From assembly GCA_900542165.1 (NCBI GenBank), contig UQMM01000023.1, positions 1-36,429 of the forward strand: a stretch of 36,429 bases of DNA, read 5' to 3'. The notes beneath the pieces were generated by a model. The model searched no databases, had not been told where the DNA came from, and saw only the letters and a list, made by a program, of their open reading frames with translations. This stretch comes from an uncultured Collinsella sp. GTDB lineage: Bacteria; Actinomycetota; Coriobacteriia; Coriobacteriales; Coriobacteriaceae. The translations under genes were made by a program, and so were the position numbers. Of the stretch, positions 7,985 through 16,621 are shown piece by piece (the stretch's first letter is position 1; each line of letters starts with the position of its first letter).

Positions 7985-9505
7985 GTGAGAGAGGAGAGCC
8001 CCCGACAAGGTATGAGGAGGCCCGACTCGGACCGTGCTTCCTCACGGCGCAGCACACCGCGTTCCGGTCGCGGCGGGCAGACGTTTAGCGAACGCTATAT
8101 TGCCGGCGTTCCCGCCCGTATCATGCGCCCCCGTTTGATATTCATGGCCTGCCTGTTTACCTTGGTGTGCTTTGGCCTGCTGATGGTGTACTCGGCGTCT
8201 TCGGTCGAGGCGCTGCACGAGAATGGCTCGGCGACGTTTTTTCTGTTTCGACAAGCCGCGTTTGCCGGAGTTGGCGTGCTGGCTATGGTTGCCATCGTGC
8301 GCATCTTGCCGGACAGTTGGTTTGGGGAAGACGTGCTCAGGATCTTCCTCATAGGCATGATAGGGCTACTGTTTCTGGTGTTCTTGGTGGGCAGCGGCAG
8401 CCGTGGCGCCACGCGCTGGCTCAACATCGCCGGCATTCAGTTCCAGCCTTCCGAGTTTTTAAAGCCATTTGCCATTGCGTATTCGGCCATCATGCTCGAT
8501 CGCTTCTTTTCGCCCGGTGGCAACATCAACGAATTCCTTCGCAAGATGGGCATCTACCTGGGCATTTCGCTCTTTCTGATCTTTATCCAGCCCGATTTCG
8601 GTACTGTCCTGATCATCCTGTTGACCCTCATGTGCATGGCGTTGTTTGCGGGTCTCGACCCCAGATTTATCATCGGCGTGCTAATCTTCGGCATTCTCGT
8701 GATCGTGATTGCGCTTGTTGCAGAGCCGTACCGTATGGTGCGTATTCAGGTTGCCTTGAACCCTTGGGCCGACGAGTATGGTGACGGCTATCAGGCCACG
8801 CTTGCCATCATGGCCTTTGCCTCGGGCGGTCTGTTCGGCCGTGGCATCGGCAACTCAACCATGAAGTACTCGTATCTGCCCGAGGCGCACAATGACTACA
8901 TCCTGGCCATCATTGGCGAGGAAGTCGGTTTTGTCGGAACCGTGCTGTTCTTCTTGGTGTTTGCGATGCTGATCTATTCGGCGTTTCGCATTGCCGAACA
9001 GGCGACCGATCGTCGGGGCGCGCTTATGGCGTCTGGCTCCGCGGTCATTCTCGCGGTGCAGTTTTTGATTAACGCGTTGGGCATCCTCAACGTGTTTCCC
9101 ATGACGGGCAAACCGTTGCCGTTTATTAGCTACGGCGGTTCGTCGATTATTGTGTCGCTTATGCTTGCCGGGTTGATCCTGCGCGTTTCGTACGAGAGCG
9201 CCCGTCGCGATGAGTACGACCGTCGCCGCGAGAGCTTTGCCGTTATGGATGAGAGTACCGCCGGCGTGCCCCACGTGCGCGGCGAGCGATCTTCGCGTAA
9301 CGGTTTTACCGTCCTGGATGGCTCTGCGACCGAGCCGGCAGCCCGCCCGCGTCAGCGAACGGCGCCGCAAGGTCGTCCTCAGCGCCCCACTCCTCGCAAT
9401 GCGGGCGGCGGATATAATCGGATCGATTTGAACTCGGACCCGTCGGCGCGTCTGCGCACCGACGACCAGGGACCGCGTGTACGAAGGGACTACCATGACC
9501 GATAA
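7985..9505 (+). CDS. ftsW: Lipid II polymerase FtsW (SEDS family)
   Basis: SEDS-family septal glycosyltransferase that works with FtsI. A charged N-terminal tail precedes about ten membrane segments. Typical motifs are LMVYSASS in the first segment, GSGSRGATRWLN with FQPSEFLKP, PEAHNDYILAIIGEE (polymerase loop), and GKPLPFISYGGSS. The C-terminal tail of about 100 residues is Arg- and Pro-rich and probably cytoplasmic. The start is ambiguous: TTG 7979, GTG 7985 and ATG 8012 are in frame. GTG 7985 has the best-spaced AGGGG. The last 11 bases overlap murG. FtsW rather than RodA is chosen by context. Confidence 0.92.
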   Translation: MREESPRQGMRRPDSDRASSRRSTPRSGRGGQTFSERYIAGVPARIMRPRLIFMACLFTLVCFGLLMVYSASSVEALHENGSATFFLFRQAAFAGVGVLAMVAIVRILPDSWFGEDVLRIFLIGMIGLLFLVFLVGSGSRGATRWLNIAGIQFQPSEFLKPFAIAYSAIMLDRFFSPGGNINEFLRKMGIYLGISLFLIFIQPDFGTVLIILLTLMCMALFAGLDPRFIIGVLIFGILVIVIALVAEPYRMVRIQVALNPWADEYGDGYQATLAIMAFASGGLFGRGIGNSTMKYSYLPEAHNDYILAIIGEEVGFVGTVLFFLVFAMLIYSAFRIAEQATDRRGALMASGSAVILAVQFLINALGILNVFPMTGKPLPFISYGGSSIIVSLMLAGLILRVSYESARRDEYDRRRESFAVMDESTAGVPHVRGERSSRNGFTVLDGSATEPAARPRQRTAPQGRPQRPTPRNAGGGYNRIDLNSDPSARLRTDDQGPRVRRDYHDR

Positions 9506-10610
9506 AATGACCGTTGCTATTGCAGCTGGCGGCACGGCTGGACACATCAACCCCGCGCTCGCCTTGGCCGAAGAGCTGCGTGACCGTGGCCACCATGTTG
9601 TGTTCGTGGGCCAGTCGCGCAAGCTCGAGGGTCGTCTGGTCCCCGAGGCTGGGTTTGATTTTGTGCCCATTACGGTCACGGGCTTCGACCGCTCCCGTCC
9701 TTGGACGGCGCTGACCTCGCTGTGGCGTGTCAACAAGGCCAAGCGTGCGCTCGCCAGTCATTTCTCAAAGGTCGGCAAGCCCGATGCTGCCGTCGGTTTT
9801 GGTGCCTATGTCGAGGTTCCGCTGCTGGGGTGGTGCAAGGGCGCAGGCGTTCCGTATCTGCTGCATGAGCAGAACTCTGTTCCGGGACTGGCCAACAAGA
9901 TGATGAACTCCCACGCCGCCCGCGTGTGCATCTCGGTGCCGGCAGCGCGTTCGGTCTTTGAGCGCGAAGGTGACCCTGACCACGTGCTCATGACCGGCAA
10001 CCCCGTACGTCGCTCGGTAATCGAAGGCGATCGCGCTCGCGGCCGCAAGGCACTTGGCGTTCCCGAGGACGCTACGCTGCTGCTCGTCTTTGGCGGTTCA
10101 CTTGGCGCCCAGCACCTCAACGAGCGCGTGGTTTCGCTCAAAAACGAGCTGCTTTCGCGCAAGAACCTCTATGTGTTGCATTCGACGGGTGCCGACGGCT
10201 TTGAGGAGACCGAGCGCGCTTTGGCGCTGACGCCCGAGGAGGCGAAGCGTTACCGCGTCCAGCCTTACATCGACAACATGGGCGATATGTTGGCTGCTGC
10301 CGATTTGGTGCTCTCGCGTTCGGGCGCATCGAGCGTGGCCGAGATCGCTGCGCTCGCCGTGCCCTCGGTGCTCGTGCCGTATCCGCATGCGACGGCCGAC
10401 CACCAAACCACCAATGCCCGGTATTTGGTCGACGCCGGGGCCGGCGTGCTCTGCGCCGATGCCGATATCGACGGTTCTGCCTTTGCCGATGAACTGCTGC
10501 ACCTGGTCGATGACGCGGCGGCGCGCGACGCCATGCGTCAGGCGGCGCGTGGTCTGGCTCAGGATAGGGCCGCCGCTCTTCTGGCGGATGCGGTAGAGGG
10601 TTTGCGTTAG
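9495..10610 (+). CDS. murG: UDP-GlcNAc:lipid I GlcNAc transferase MurG
   Basis: 371 aa GT28 glycosyltransferase on the inner membrane face that converts lipid I to lipid II. The N-terminal glycine-rich loop AGGTAGHINPALA starts near residue 11. LLHEQNSVPGLANK is near 120, GGSLGAQHLN near 195, and the donor-binding SRSGASSVAEIAALAVPSVLVPYPHA near 270. ATG 9495 is chosen over the upstream GTG 9477 because GAAGGG sits before it. It overlaps ftsW by 11 bp. A consensus TATAAT at 9413-9418 inside ftsW could be part of an internal promoter, though no -35 is evident. Confidence 0.95.
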   Translation: MTDKMTVAIAAGGTAGHINPALALAEELRDRGHHVVFVGQSRKLEGRLVPEAGFDFVPITVTGFDRSRPWTALTSLWRVNKAKRALASHFSKVGKPDAAVGFGAYVEVPLLGWCKGAGVPYLLHEQNSVPGLANKMMNSHAARVCISVPAARSVFEREGDPDHVLMTGNPVRRSVIEGDRARGRKALGVPEDATLLLVFGGSLGAQHLNERVVSLKNELLSRKNLYVLHSTGADGFEETERALALTPEEAKRYRVQPYIDNMGDMLAAADLVLSRSGASSVAEIAALAVPSVLVPYPHATADHQTTNARYLVDAGAGVLCADADIDGSAFADELLHLVDDAAARDAMRQAARGLAQDRAAALLADAVEGLR

Positions 10611-10707
10611 TTAGACGGGATATCGTCGGTCGCCCTCGCGCTGATGCGGTAGGTGCGGTACAGTTAACGGGTTACAGGCAGTGTTTACGCAAGGAGTACA
10701 CGAGCAC

Positions 10708-12126
10708 ATGGCTGATTCCCAGACTGCAACCTCCGCGCCCGAGTTTAAGAGCGCCCACTTTATCGGTATCGGCGGCGCCGGCATGAGCGGCATCGCCCTC
10801 GTTCTGCACGAGCGCGGTTATGCCGTTACCGGCTCCGACCTTAAGACGTCACGTTATATCCGCCAGCTTACCCGCGCTGGTGTGAAGGTACATGTGGGCC
10901 ATGAGGCCGCCACGATCGACGAGGTCAAGCCCGACGTGGTTGTTGTCTCCACCGCTATTCCGGAGTCCAACCCTGAACTCGTGCGCGCTCGCGAGCTTGG
11001 TATTCCCGTGTGGCCCCGTGCCAAGATGCTCTCTGCCTTGGGCCACGGCTACACTACCGTCGCTGTTGCCGGCACGCACGGCAAGACCACCACGTCTTCG
11101 ATGTGCGCCACCATGCTCGACCGCATGGGTCTGGATCCGAGCTTCCTGATCGGTGGCATCGTCGAGGGCTATGACACGAACGGCAAGAACGGCTCGGGCG
11201 ACTACTTTGTCGCCGAGGCCGACGAGTCCGACAGCTCCTTCCTGTTCCTGAACCCCAACGTGGTCATTGTGACCAACGTCGAGGCCGACCACCTCGATCA
11301 CTACTCGGGTATCGAGGAGATCGAAGCGACTTTCGCCAAATTCATGAGCCTGGTGGGCGAGGACGGCACCGTCATCGTCTGCGGTGAGGACCCGCATCTG
11401 GTCGAGCTCGCCAAGTCGACGGGCCGTCACGTGCTTTCCTACGGCTTTGCCGAGAGCAACGACATCGTCTGCATGCACCCGGATGTCAAAGGCATCCAGA
11501 GTGACTTTATCGTTCGCTTTGAGGACGGCACTGAGCATGCCGTGGAGATCAAGAGCAATCCCGGTCGCCACAACATGCTCAACGCCACGGCGGTGCTCAC
11601 CGTCGCCCATGTCCTGGGCCTTGACATCGACGCCGCCGCCAAGGCGCTCTCGAGCTTTGAGGGCGTCCGCCGTCGCTTTACCCACGTGGGCGATATCGAT
11701 GGCATCACCGTGGTCGATGATTACGGCCATCACCCCACCGAGATCAAGGCGACGCTTGCTGCCGCTTCGTCGCTGGGCTACAAGCATGTCGACGTCGTGT
11801 TCCAGCCGCACCGTTATTCGCGCCTGCAGGCCCTGTGCGACGACTTTGCCGATGCATTTGCCAATGCCGATAAACTGCTGCTGATTGATGTGTTCTCGGC
11901 TGGCGAGATGCCCATTCCGGGTGTTACCTCTAAGATGCTCGCCGATACCGTGCGCGCCAAGCATCCTGGCAAGGAGGTCGTGTACTGCTCCAGCCGTCTT
12001 GAGCTCAATCAGGAGCTCGAGCAGATGGTGGGCGAGGGCGATCTGCTGCTCACTATGGGTGCCGGTGACGTTACGACCGTCGGTCCCGAGTTCATTGAGT
12101 ATCTGACTGCCAAGAAAGACGCTTAA
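10708..12126 (+). CDS. murC: UDP-N-acetylmuramate--L-alanine ligase MurC
   Basis: 472 aa Mur ligase that adds L-Ala to UDP-MurNAc, the first amino acid of the stem peptide. The N-terminal dinucleotide-like motif HFIGIGGAGMSGIA is at about 17-30, and the ATP loop AGTHGKTTTSS at 121-131. Also visible are the middle-domain ADESDSSF, NVEADHLDHY, and the C-terminal DDYGHHPTEI and QPHRYSR. ATG 10708 is preceded by CAAGGAG. An in-frame GTG at 10681 is upstream of that ribosome site and so is less likely. A 97-bp gap after murG carries a weak TACAGT -10-like element at 10659. Confidence 0.95.
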   Translation: MADSQTATSAPEFKSAHFIGIGGAGMSGIALVLHERGYAVTGSDLKTSRYIRQLTRAGVKVHVGHEAATIDEVKPDVVVVSTAIPESNPELVRARELGIPVWPRAKMLSALGHGYTTVAVAGTHGKTTTSSMCATMLDRMGLDPSFLIGGIVEGYDTNGKNGSGDYFVAEADESDSSFLFLNPNVVIVTNVEADHLDHYSGIEEIEATFAKFMSLVGEDGTVIVCGEDPHLVELAKSTGRHVLSYGFAESNDIVCMHPDVKGIQSDFIVRFEDGTEHAVEIKSNPGRHNMLNATAVLTVAHVLGLDIDAAAKALSSFEGVRRRFTHVGDIDGITVVDDYGHHPTEIKATLAAASSLGYKHVDVVFQPHRYSRLQALCDDFADAFANADKLLLIDVFSAGEMPIPGVTSKMLADTVRAKHPGKEVVYCSSRLELNQELEQMVGEGDLLLTMGAGDVTTVGPEFIEYLTAKKDA

Positions 12127-12131
12127 GTCTA

Positions 12132-13043
12132 ATGGGTCTGTTTAACGCCGTCATGGCGCTCTCGGGCATGATCGACACGGATGTGATCGAGGACGAGCGC
12201 CTTGCGCGTCATACGAGCTATCGTATCGGCGGCAAGGCCGACCTCTTTGTGACGTGCCATAGCTATCATGCCCTCCGCCGCGCCGTGGCGGTGCTCGATC
12301 GCGAGCGGGTGCCGTGGGTCATCATCGGCAAGGGCTCCAATCTGCTGGTTGCCGATGGCGGTTATCGCGGCGCCGTCATTTCGCTCGGACGTGAGTTTCA
12401 GCGCACGGTTGTTGCCGATGACGGTTGTACGCTGACGGTCGGTGCGGGCGTGATGTTTGCGCGCCTGGTCAACGATGCCCTGTCGCGTAGCCTCTCGGGC
12501 CTTGAGTTTGCCGTTGGCATCCCTGGCTCGGTTGGCGGTGCGATATCTATGAATGCCGGCACACGGACCGAGTGGATTGGCTCGCTGGTTGAGGATGTCG
12601 TAACGTTTGACCCGGCATCCGGTATCAAGCATTATGCGGGGTCCGAGATCACTTGGGGCTACCGCGAATGTAGCCTTCCCCGCAATGAGATTATCCTCGA
12701 GTGCGTGCTCAAGCTTAAACCGGCGCCCAAGGCCGACATTCGCGAGCGCATGGAGCGGTACCTGACGAGGCGCAAGCGTACGCAGCCCATGGGTCGCGCA
12801 TCCTGCGGGTCGGCCTTTCGCAACCCGCCCGATGCGAGTGTGGGCAAGCTTATCGAGGATTGTGGATTAAAGGGTTTTTCGATTGGCGGCGCGGAAGTTT
12901 CGCCCGTTCACGCTAATTTTATCGTTAATAACGGAACTGCCTCGGCCGATGACGTTGCCGCGGTTATCAGACATGTGCACGGAAAGGTGAGGGAGGCGTA
13001 TGGCATCGAGCTCAGACCGGAAGTTAAATTCCTCGGCTTCTAG
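12132..13043 (+). CDS. murB: UDP-N-acetylenolpyruvoylglucosamine reductase MurB
   Basis: 303 aa FAD-dependent reductase that makes UDP-MurNAc from enolpyruvyl-UDP-GlcNAc with NADPH. The FAD-binding part shows TSYRIGGKADLF, IIGKGSNLLVADGGYRG and AVGIPGSVGGAISMNAG. The catalytic Ser region is GRASCGSAFRNP, and HANFIVN and the terminal RPEVKFLG with its catalytic Glu are present. The short form without the long Tyr loop suggests the type II enzyme. It begins 5 bp after the murC stop with a weak ribosome site; ATG 12153 and 12168 are alternatives. The end overlaps ftsQ by 44 bp. Confidence 0.94.
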   Translation: MGLFNAVMALSGMIDTDVIEDERLARHTSYRIGGKADLFVTCHSYHALRRAVAVLDRERVPWVIIGKGSNLLVADGGYRGAVISLGREFQRTVVADDGCTLTVGAGVMFARLVNDALSRSLSGLEFAVGIPGSVGGAISMNAGTRTEWIGSLVEDVVTFDPASGIKHYAGSEITWGYRECSLPRNEIILECVLKLKPAPKADIRERMERYLTRRKRTQPMGRASCGSAFRNPPDASVGKLIEDCGLKGFSIGGAEVSPVHANFIVNNGTASADDVAAVIRHVHGKVREAYGIELRPEVKFLGF

Positions 13044-14256
13044 AGCATCGAAACCCACCTTCCGCCGCGCCGGAGGGCGTTCCGGCGCGCCTGCCAAACC
13101 TCAACGCAATACCGTCGCGCACTCTAAGTCTGTCGGGCATGCTCGACAGACCAGTCGTCCGGTTGTCGGCTCGCAGCTCGGTAATCGTCCGGCCGCAAAA
13201 AAGTCCTCGCGTCCCTCGGTGACGTCAAAGCCTGTTATGGGCGCCAAACCCGCCCGTCCCATGGCAACTCCTAAGCCCTCGACGGGAACTAAAGCGCCGC
13301 GTCCAGGTCGCACGCTGGGCGCATCGAAACCGCGCTCGCTGACATCGGTGCCGGCTACCGCCAAGAAGCCTTCGGGTAAAAAAAGCGTCAACCCGTTGTC
13401 TTCACTTGGGGCGATGGTAAATAAAACATCAGACGCCGCTTCTGTCGTTGCAGGCAAAGGCAAAATCGTGGGCGGCGTTCTGGCCGCCTTGGCCGTGCTC
13501 GTCGTCGTTGCCATCGTGGTGATCAACTCTGGATTGTTTACCGCCACTGATATTCAGATTCAAGGTAGCGAGCATGTGACGAAGCACGATGCTATCCAGC
13601 TGATCGATTTGCCCGAGGGAACGTCGCTTTTTAACGTCGATCCCGACCAGATTACCGAGGACCTCAAGCAGAATCCGTGGGTCTCGGGCGTGGATGTCCA
13701 GCGTCAGTTCCCGCATACGCTCATCATTACGCCGATGGAGCGCAAGGTCATCGCAATTGCCTATATCAGTTCCGATGACCTTGCCTGGGCCATCGGGGAT
13801 GATGACACCTGGATCGCCCCACTGTCGACGTCGGTCGAAGTGAACGACCAAGGCAACGTCATCACGACAGGGCAGGGCTCAAATACCTTGACCGGAATCG
13901 ATGCCGCGCTGGCGCTCGCTAAGCACTATGGCGCGGTGTTGTTGACTGATGTCTCGGCGGATGTCGCTCCGGTTTCCGGCCAGGCAGTGAGCTCCAAGGC
14001 CGTTAAGGCTGGCTTGGATTATGTGCGTGGTTTTTCGAGCGAGTTCTTGGGACAAGTCAAGGATATTTCCACGCCTTCGGTCGAAGCCATCTCGGCAAAC
14101 CTCAATAACGGCATTGAGGTGTCGCTGGGCGATTCGAACGATATCGTCAAGAAGGAGCGCGTAGTCACCAAGCTGCTTTCGCAGGTAGAGGGCGTAACGT
14201 ATATCAATGTGCGCTCTCCGGGTAACTATACATTTAGGAACGCTCCGACCTCGTAG
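13000..14256 (+). CDS. ftsQ: Cell division protein FtsQ (DivIB)
   Basis: 418 aa bitopic division protein that binds FtsL/FtsB-type partners. The cytoplasmic tail of about 155 residues is unusually long, low-complexity, and rich in Ser, Lys, Arg and Pro. One membrane segment follows (about 156-177), then a POTRA domain (about 181-255, GLFTATDIQIQGSEHVT) and an FtsQ-type beta domain ending near residue 415. ATG 13000 has GAGGGAGG just upstream and starts inside murB, giving a 44-bp overlap. ftsQ is the last gene before ftsZ; no ftsA lies between them. Confidence 0.9.
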   Translation: MASSSDRKLNSSASRASKPTFRRAGGRSGAPAKPQRNTVAHSKSVGHARQTSRPVVGSQLGNRPAAKKSSRPSVTSKPVMGAKPARPMATPKPSTGTKAPRPGRTLGASKPRSLTSVPATAKKPSGKKSVNPLSSLGAMVNKTSDAASVVAGKGKIVGGVLAALAVLVVVAIVVINSGLFTATDIQIQGSEHVTKHDAIQLIDLPEGTSLFNVDPDQITEDLKQNPWVSGVDVQRQFPHTLIITPMERKVIAIAYISSDDLAWAIGDDDTWIAPLSTSVEVNDQGNVITTGQGSNTLTGIDAALALAKHYGAVLLTDVSADVAPVSGQAVSSKAVKAGLDYVRGFSSEFLGQVKDISTPSVEAISANLNNGIEVSLGDSNDIVKKERVVTKLLSQVEGVTYINVRSPGNYTFRNAPTS

Positions 14257-14455
14257 CGCTGGTTGATGCTTTGTTGAGGGGCCATACCACGCCGTTTATC
14301 TGGTTTGTTTGGTTTTCACGGTCAATTATTTGACTGATACGTTCATAATGTGCAAACATAATACGGTTTACCTTTGCATTTACTTTCAACCTGAAGGTTA
14401 ATGTGCGCAGGGGTCGACCCATGCTATGGCTATAACCTTTGTTCGGAGGACCGAC
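14257..14455 (+). promoter_or_regulatory. ftsZ upstream region with promoter-like elements
   Basis: This 199-bp gap is AT-rich compared with its surroundings and has no ORF of note, so it probably holds the ftsZ promoter(s). Visible elements are TTGACT at 14330-14335, CATAAT hexamers at 14344 and 14357 (neither at ideal spacing), and TTGCAT at 14374 followed after 17 bp by GTTAAT. There is also a perfect 10-bp palindrome GGGTCGACCC at 14411-14420, a TATAAC at 14431-14436, and a small AACCT-GA-AGGTT hairpin at 14388. No single promoter is convincing. Confidence 0.45.
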
Positions 14456-15610
14456 ATGCACGAGACAGAGATCAACAACTACCTTGCCGTCATTAAGGTG
14501 GTCGGCGTCGGCGGCGGCGGTACCAACGCGGTCAATCGAATGATCGAAGAGGGCATCCGCGGCGTCGAGTTTGTTGCCATCAACACCGATGCTCAGGCAC
14601 TCGCGATCTCTGATGCCGATATCAAGGTGCACATCGGCACCGACCTTACCCGCGGCCTGGGCGCCGGCGCCAACCCCGAGGTTGGCCGCAAGGCTGCCGA
14701 TGAGTCCCGCGACGACATTGCCGAGGCGCTCGCTGGCGCCGACATGGTGTTCATCACCTGCGGCGAGGGCGGTGGCACCGGTACCGGCGCTGCTCCCATC
14801 GTTGCCGATATCGCGATGAACGAGGTCGGTGCGCTGACCGTCGCCGTCGTGACCAAGCCCTTCACCTTCGAGGGCCGCAAGCGCAAGAAGAGCGCCGAGG
14901 AGGGCATTAAGACCCTCTCCGATTGCGTCGACACCATGATCGTCATCCCTAACGATAAGCTGCTCGACATCGCCGAGAAGAAGACCACCATGCTCGAGGC
15001 CTTCGCGATTGCCGATGGCGTCCTTTCCCAGGGCACCCAGGGCATCACCGACCTCATCACCGTCCCCGGTATCATCAACCTGGACTTCGCCGATGTTAAG
15101 ACCATCATGAAGCAGGCCGGTACCGCCATGATGGGTATCGGTACCTCTTCTGGGGACACCCGTGCCGTCGACGCTGCCCAGCAGGCCATCTCCAGCCCGC
15201 TGCTCGAGAGCTCCATCGATGGTGCCACGCGCGTGCTGCTCTCCATCGCCGGTTCCAAGGACCTGGGCATCCAGGAGATCAGCGACGCCGCCGACGTTGT
15301 CGCCAACGCCGTCGACCCCGAGGCCAACATCATCTTCGGTACCGTTGTCGACGAGTCCCTGGGCGATCAGGTGCGTATCACCGTCATCGCTACGGGCTTC
15401 TCCGACTCCAACGTCAACCGTCAGGACGAGCTCTTTGCTGCTCAGCAGTCTCAGAGCAAGGCCGCTGCCTCCGCTGAGCCGCAGCGCACCGCTCCTGCCA
15501 CGAGCCCGGCTCAGGCCGCTCCGACCCGCAACGTCGGTGGCACCGAGCTTCCTAACTTCGGCAACGATCAGTTCGAGCTTCCCGACTTCCTGAAGCGCGG
15601 TAGCTTCTAA
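14456..15610 (+). CDS. ftsZ: Cell division GTPase FtsZ
   Basis: 384 aa tubulin homologue that forms the Z-ring. The GTP-binding domain starts KVVGVGGGGTNAVNRM near residue 14. The tubulin signature GGGTGTG is at 105-111, and the T7-type loop region DFADVKTIM is present. A linker rich in Ala, Gln and Pro leads to the C-terminal peptide ELPDFLKRGSF, the docking site for SepF and other tethers. ATG 14456 is chosen because CGGAGGA precedes it, not the ATG 30 bp upstream. Codon use is strongly biased to C-ending codons, as expected for high expression. ftsA is absent nearby; SepF encoded at 21975 is the probable membrane anchor. Confidence 0.98.
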   Translation: MHETEINNYLAVIKVVGVGGGGTNAVNRMIEEGIRGVEFVAINTDAQALAISDADIKVHIGTDLTRGLGAGANPEVGRKAADESRDDIAEALAGADMVFITCGEGGGTGTGAAPIVADIAMNEVGALTVAVVTKPFTFEGRKRKKSAEEGIKTLSDCVDTMIVIPNDKLLDIAEKKTTMLEAFAIADGVLSQGTQGITDLITVPGIINLDFADVKTIMKQAGTAMMGIGTSSGDTRAVDAAQQAISSPLLESSIDGATRVLLSIAGSKDLGIQEISDAADVVANAVDPEANIIFGTVVDESLGDQVRITVIATGFSDSNVNRQDELFAAQQSQSKAAASAEPQRTAPATSPAQAAPTRNVGGTELPNFGNDQFELPDFLKRGSF

Positions 15611-15636
15611 GTCGTTCTTTGCATTGTTGTGCACAG

Positions 15637-15667
15637 GGGCGTGTCCGTATGGACGCGCCCTTTTTAT
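15637..15667 (+). terminator. Intrinsic terminator after ftsZ
   Basis: A 10-bp stem, GGGCGTGTCC (15637-15646) with GGACGCGCCC (15651-15660), has a GTAT loop and one G-U pair. TTTTTATTT follows at 15661. It lies 26 bp after the ftsZ stop and marks the end of the dcw transcription unit. Confidence 0.9.
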
Positions 15668-15755
15668 TTCGACTTTGTAAACTAGAACCTCCAATCTCTT
15701 TACGTTCCCTTTACGATTGCCTCCAGCGCAGCAGGTATCCTTTTAGAGAAGTATG

Positions 15756-15792
15756 ACAGCCGTATAAACGCGGGCTGTAGCGGCGATGCCGC
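15756..15792 (+). other. Paired small hairpins upstream of pgeF
   Basis: ACAGCC (15756-15761) can pair with GGCTGT (15773-15778). Directly after it, GCGGC (15780-15784) pairs with GCCGC (15788-15792). Both lie just before the pgeF ribosome site AGGAGG (near 15810), in the probable 5' leader. Function unknown; they could be chance hairpins. Confidence 0.3.
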
Positions 15793-15820
15793 GGTACTTG
15801 TGTTATTAGGAGGCTTTAGT

Positions 15821-16621
15821 ATGGCAGCACGTGCGGACAAAGTTTCGCGTGTCGACCATGATGGAGTTACGTTGGTGGAGGGCGCGACATCCGATGTTCG
15901 CTTTGCCTTCACCGAGCGCGCCGGTGGCGTTTCCGAAGATGCGTACTCCTCACTCAACTTGGGCTCGCATGTTGGCGATGACCCCTTTGCTGTTCAAGAA
16001 AATCGTTGTCGTGCGCTCGAGGCTATGGGTGCCGCCGAGTGCGAGCACAACCTGCTCGTTCCCAATCAGGTCCATGGTGATCATATCGTTGCGGTGACCT
16101 CGAACGGCGCCGATGACCTTGAGGACGTTCGCGAGCAGATTGCCGAGGGCTGTGATGCCATCGTCTGCACGGCGCATAACGTGCCCGTGCTGCTCTGCTT
16201 TGCCGACTGCGTTCCCGTGGTGCTGGTGGCCCCCGGCGGATTTGCCGTGGTGCACTCCGGTTGGAAGGGCACGATTGCACGTATTTCCGCCAAGGCGTGC
16301 CAGGCGCTTTGCGATGCTGCCGGTTGCGATGCGAGCGACGTTTCCGCCTATATCGGCCCCCATATCTTGGGTGACGAATATGAGGTATCCCAGGAACTCA
16401 TGGATCGCTTTGCCGCCGAGTTCTCTTGCATCGATGCGAATACCTCTCGCATGCTTGATCTTTCCGCTGCCATTCGCGAGGCGCTGGTAGATGTCGGTGT
16501 CGACGCGGATAATATCGTGGATACCCAGCTTTCGACCGTGCGTCAGAACGACCGCTTTTATTCCTACCGTAACGAGGACGGCACCTGTGGGCGCCATGCT
16601 GCGATCGGCGTGATGCTATGA
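15821..16621 (+). CDS. pgeF: Peptidoglycan editing factor PgeF / YfiH-YlmD family laccase-domain protein
   Basis: 266 aa member of the YfiH/YlmD family, described as purine nucleoside phosphorylase-like or multicopper polyphenol oxidoreductase-like. In E. coli it is implicated in preventing misincorporation of non-Ala residues in peptidoglycan precursors. The metal and active-site motifs are present: NQVH85GD, FADC130VP and H145SGWKG, plus YIGPHI near 190. ATG 15821 has AGGAGG nine bases upstream. Position immediately after ftsZ matches ylmD in many Gram-positives. Its last four bases overlap pstS. Confidence 0.9.
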   Translation: MAARADKVSRVDHDGVTLVEGATSDVRFAFTERAGGVSEDAYSSLNLGSHVGDDPFAVQENRCRALEAMGAAECEHNLLVPNQVHGDHIVAVTSNGADDLEDVREQIAEGCDAIVCTAHNVPVLLCFADCVPVVLVAPGGFAVVHSGWKGTIARISAKACQALCDAAGCDASDVSAYIGPHILGDEYEVSQELMDRFAAEFSCIDANTSRMLDLSAAIREALVDVGVDADNIVDTQLSTVRQNDRFYSYRNEDGTCGRHAAIGVML

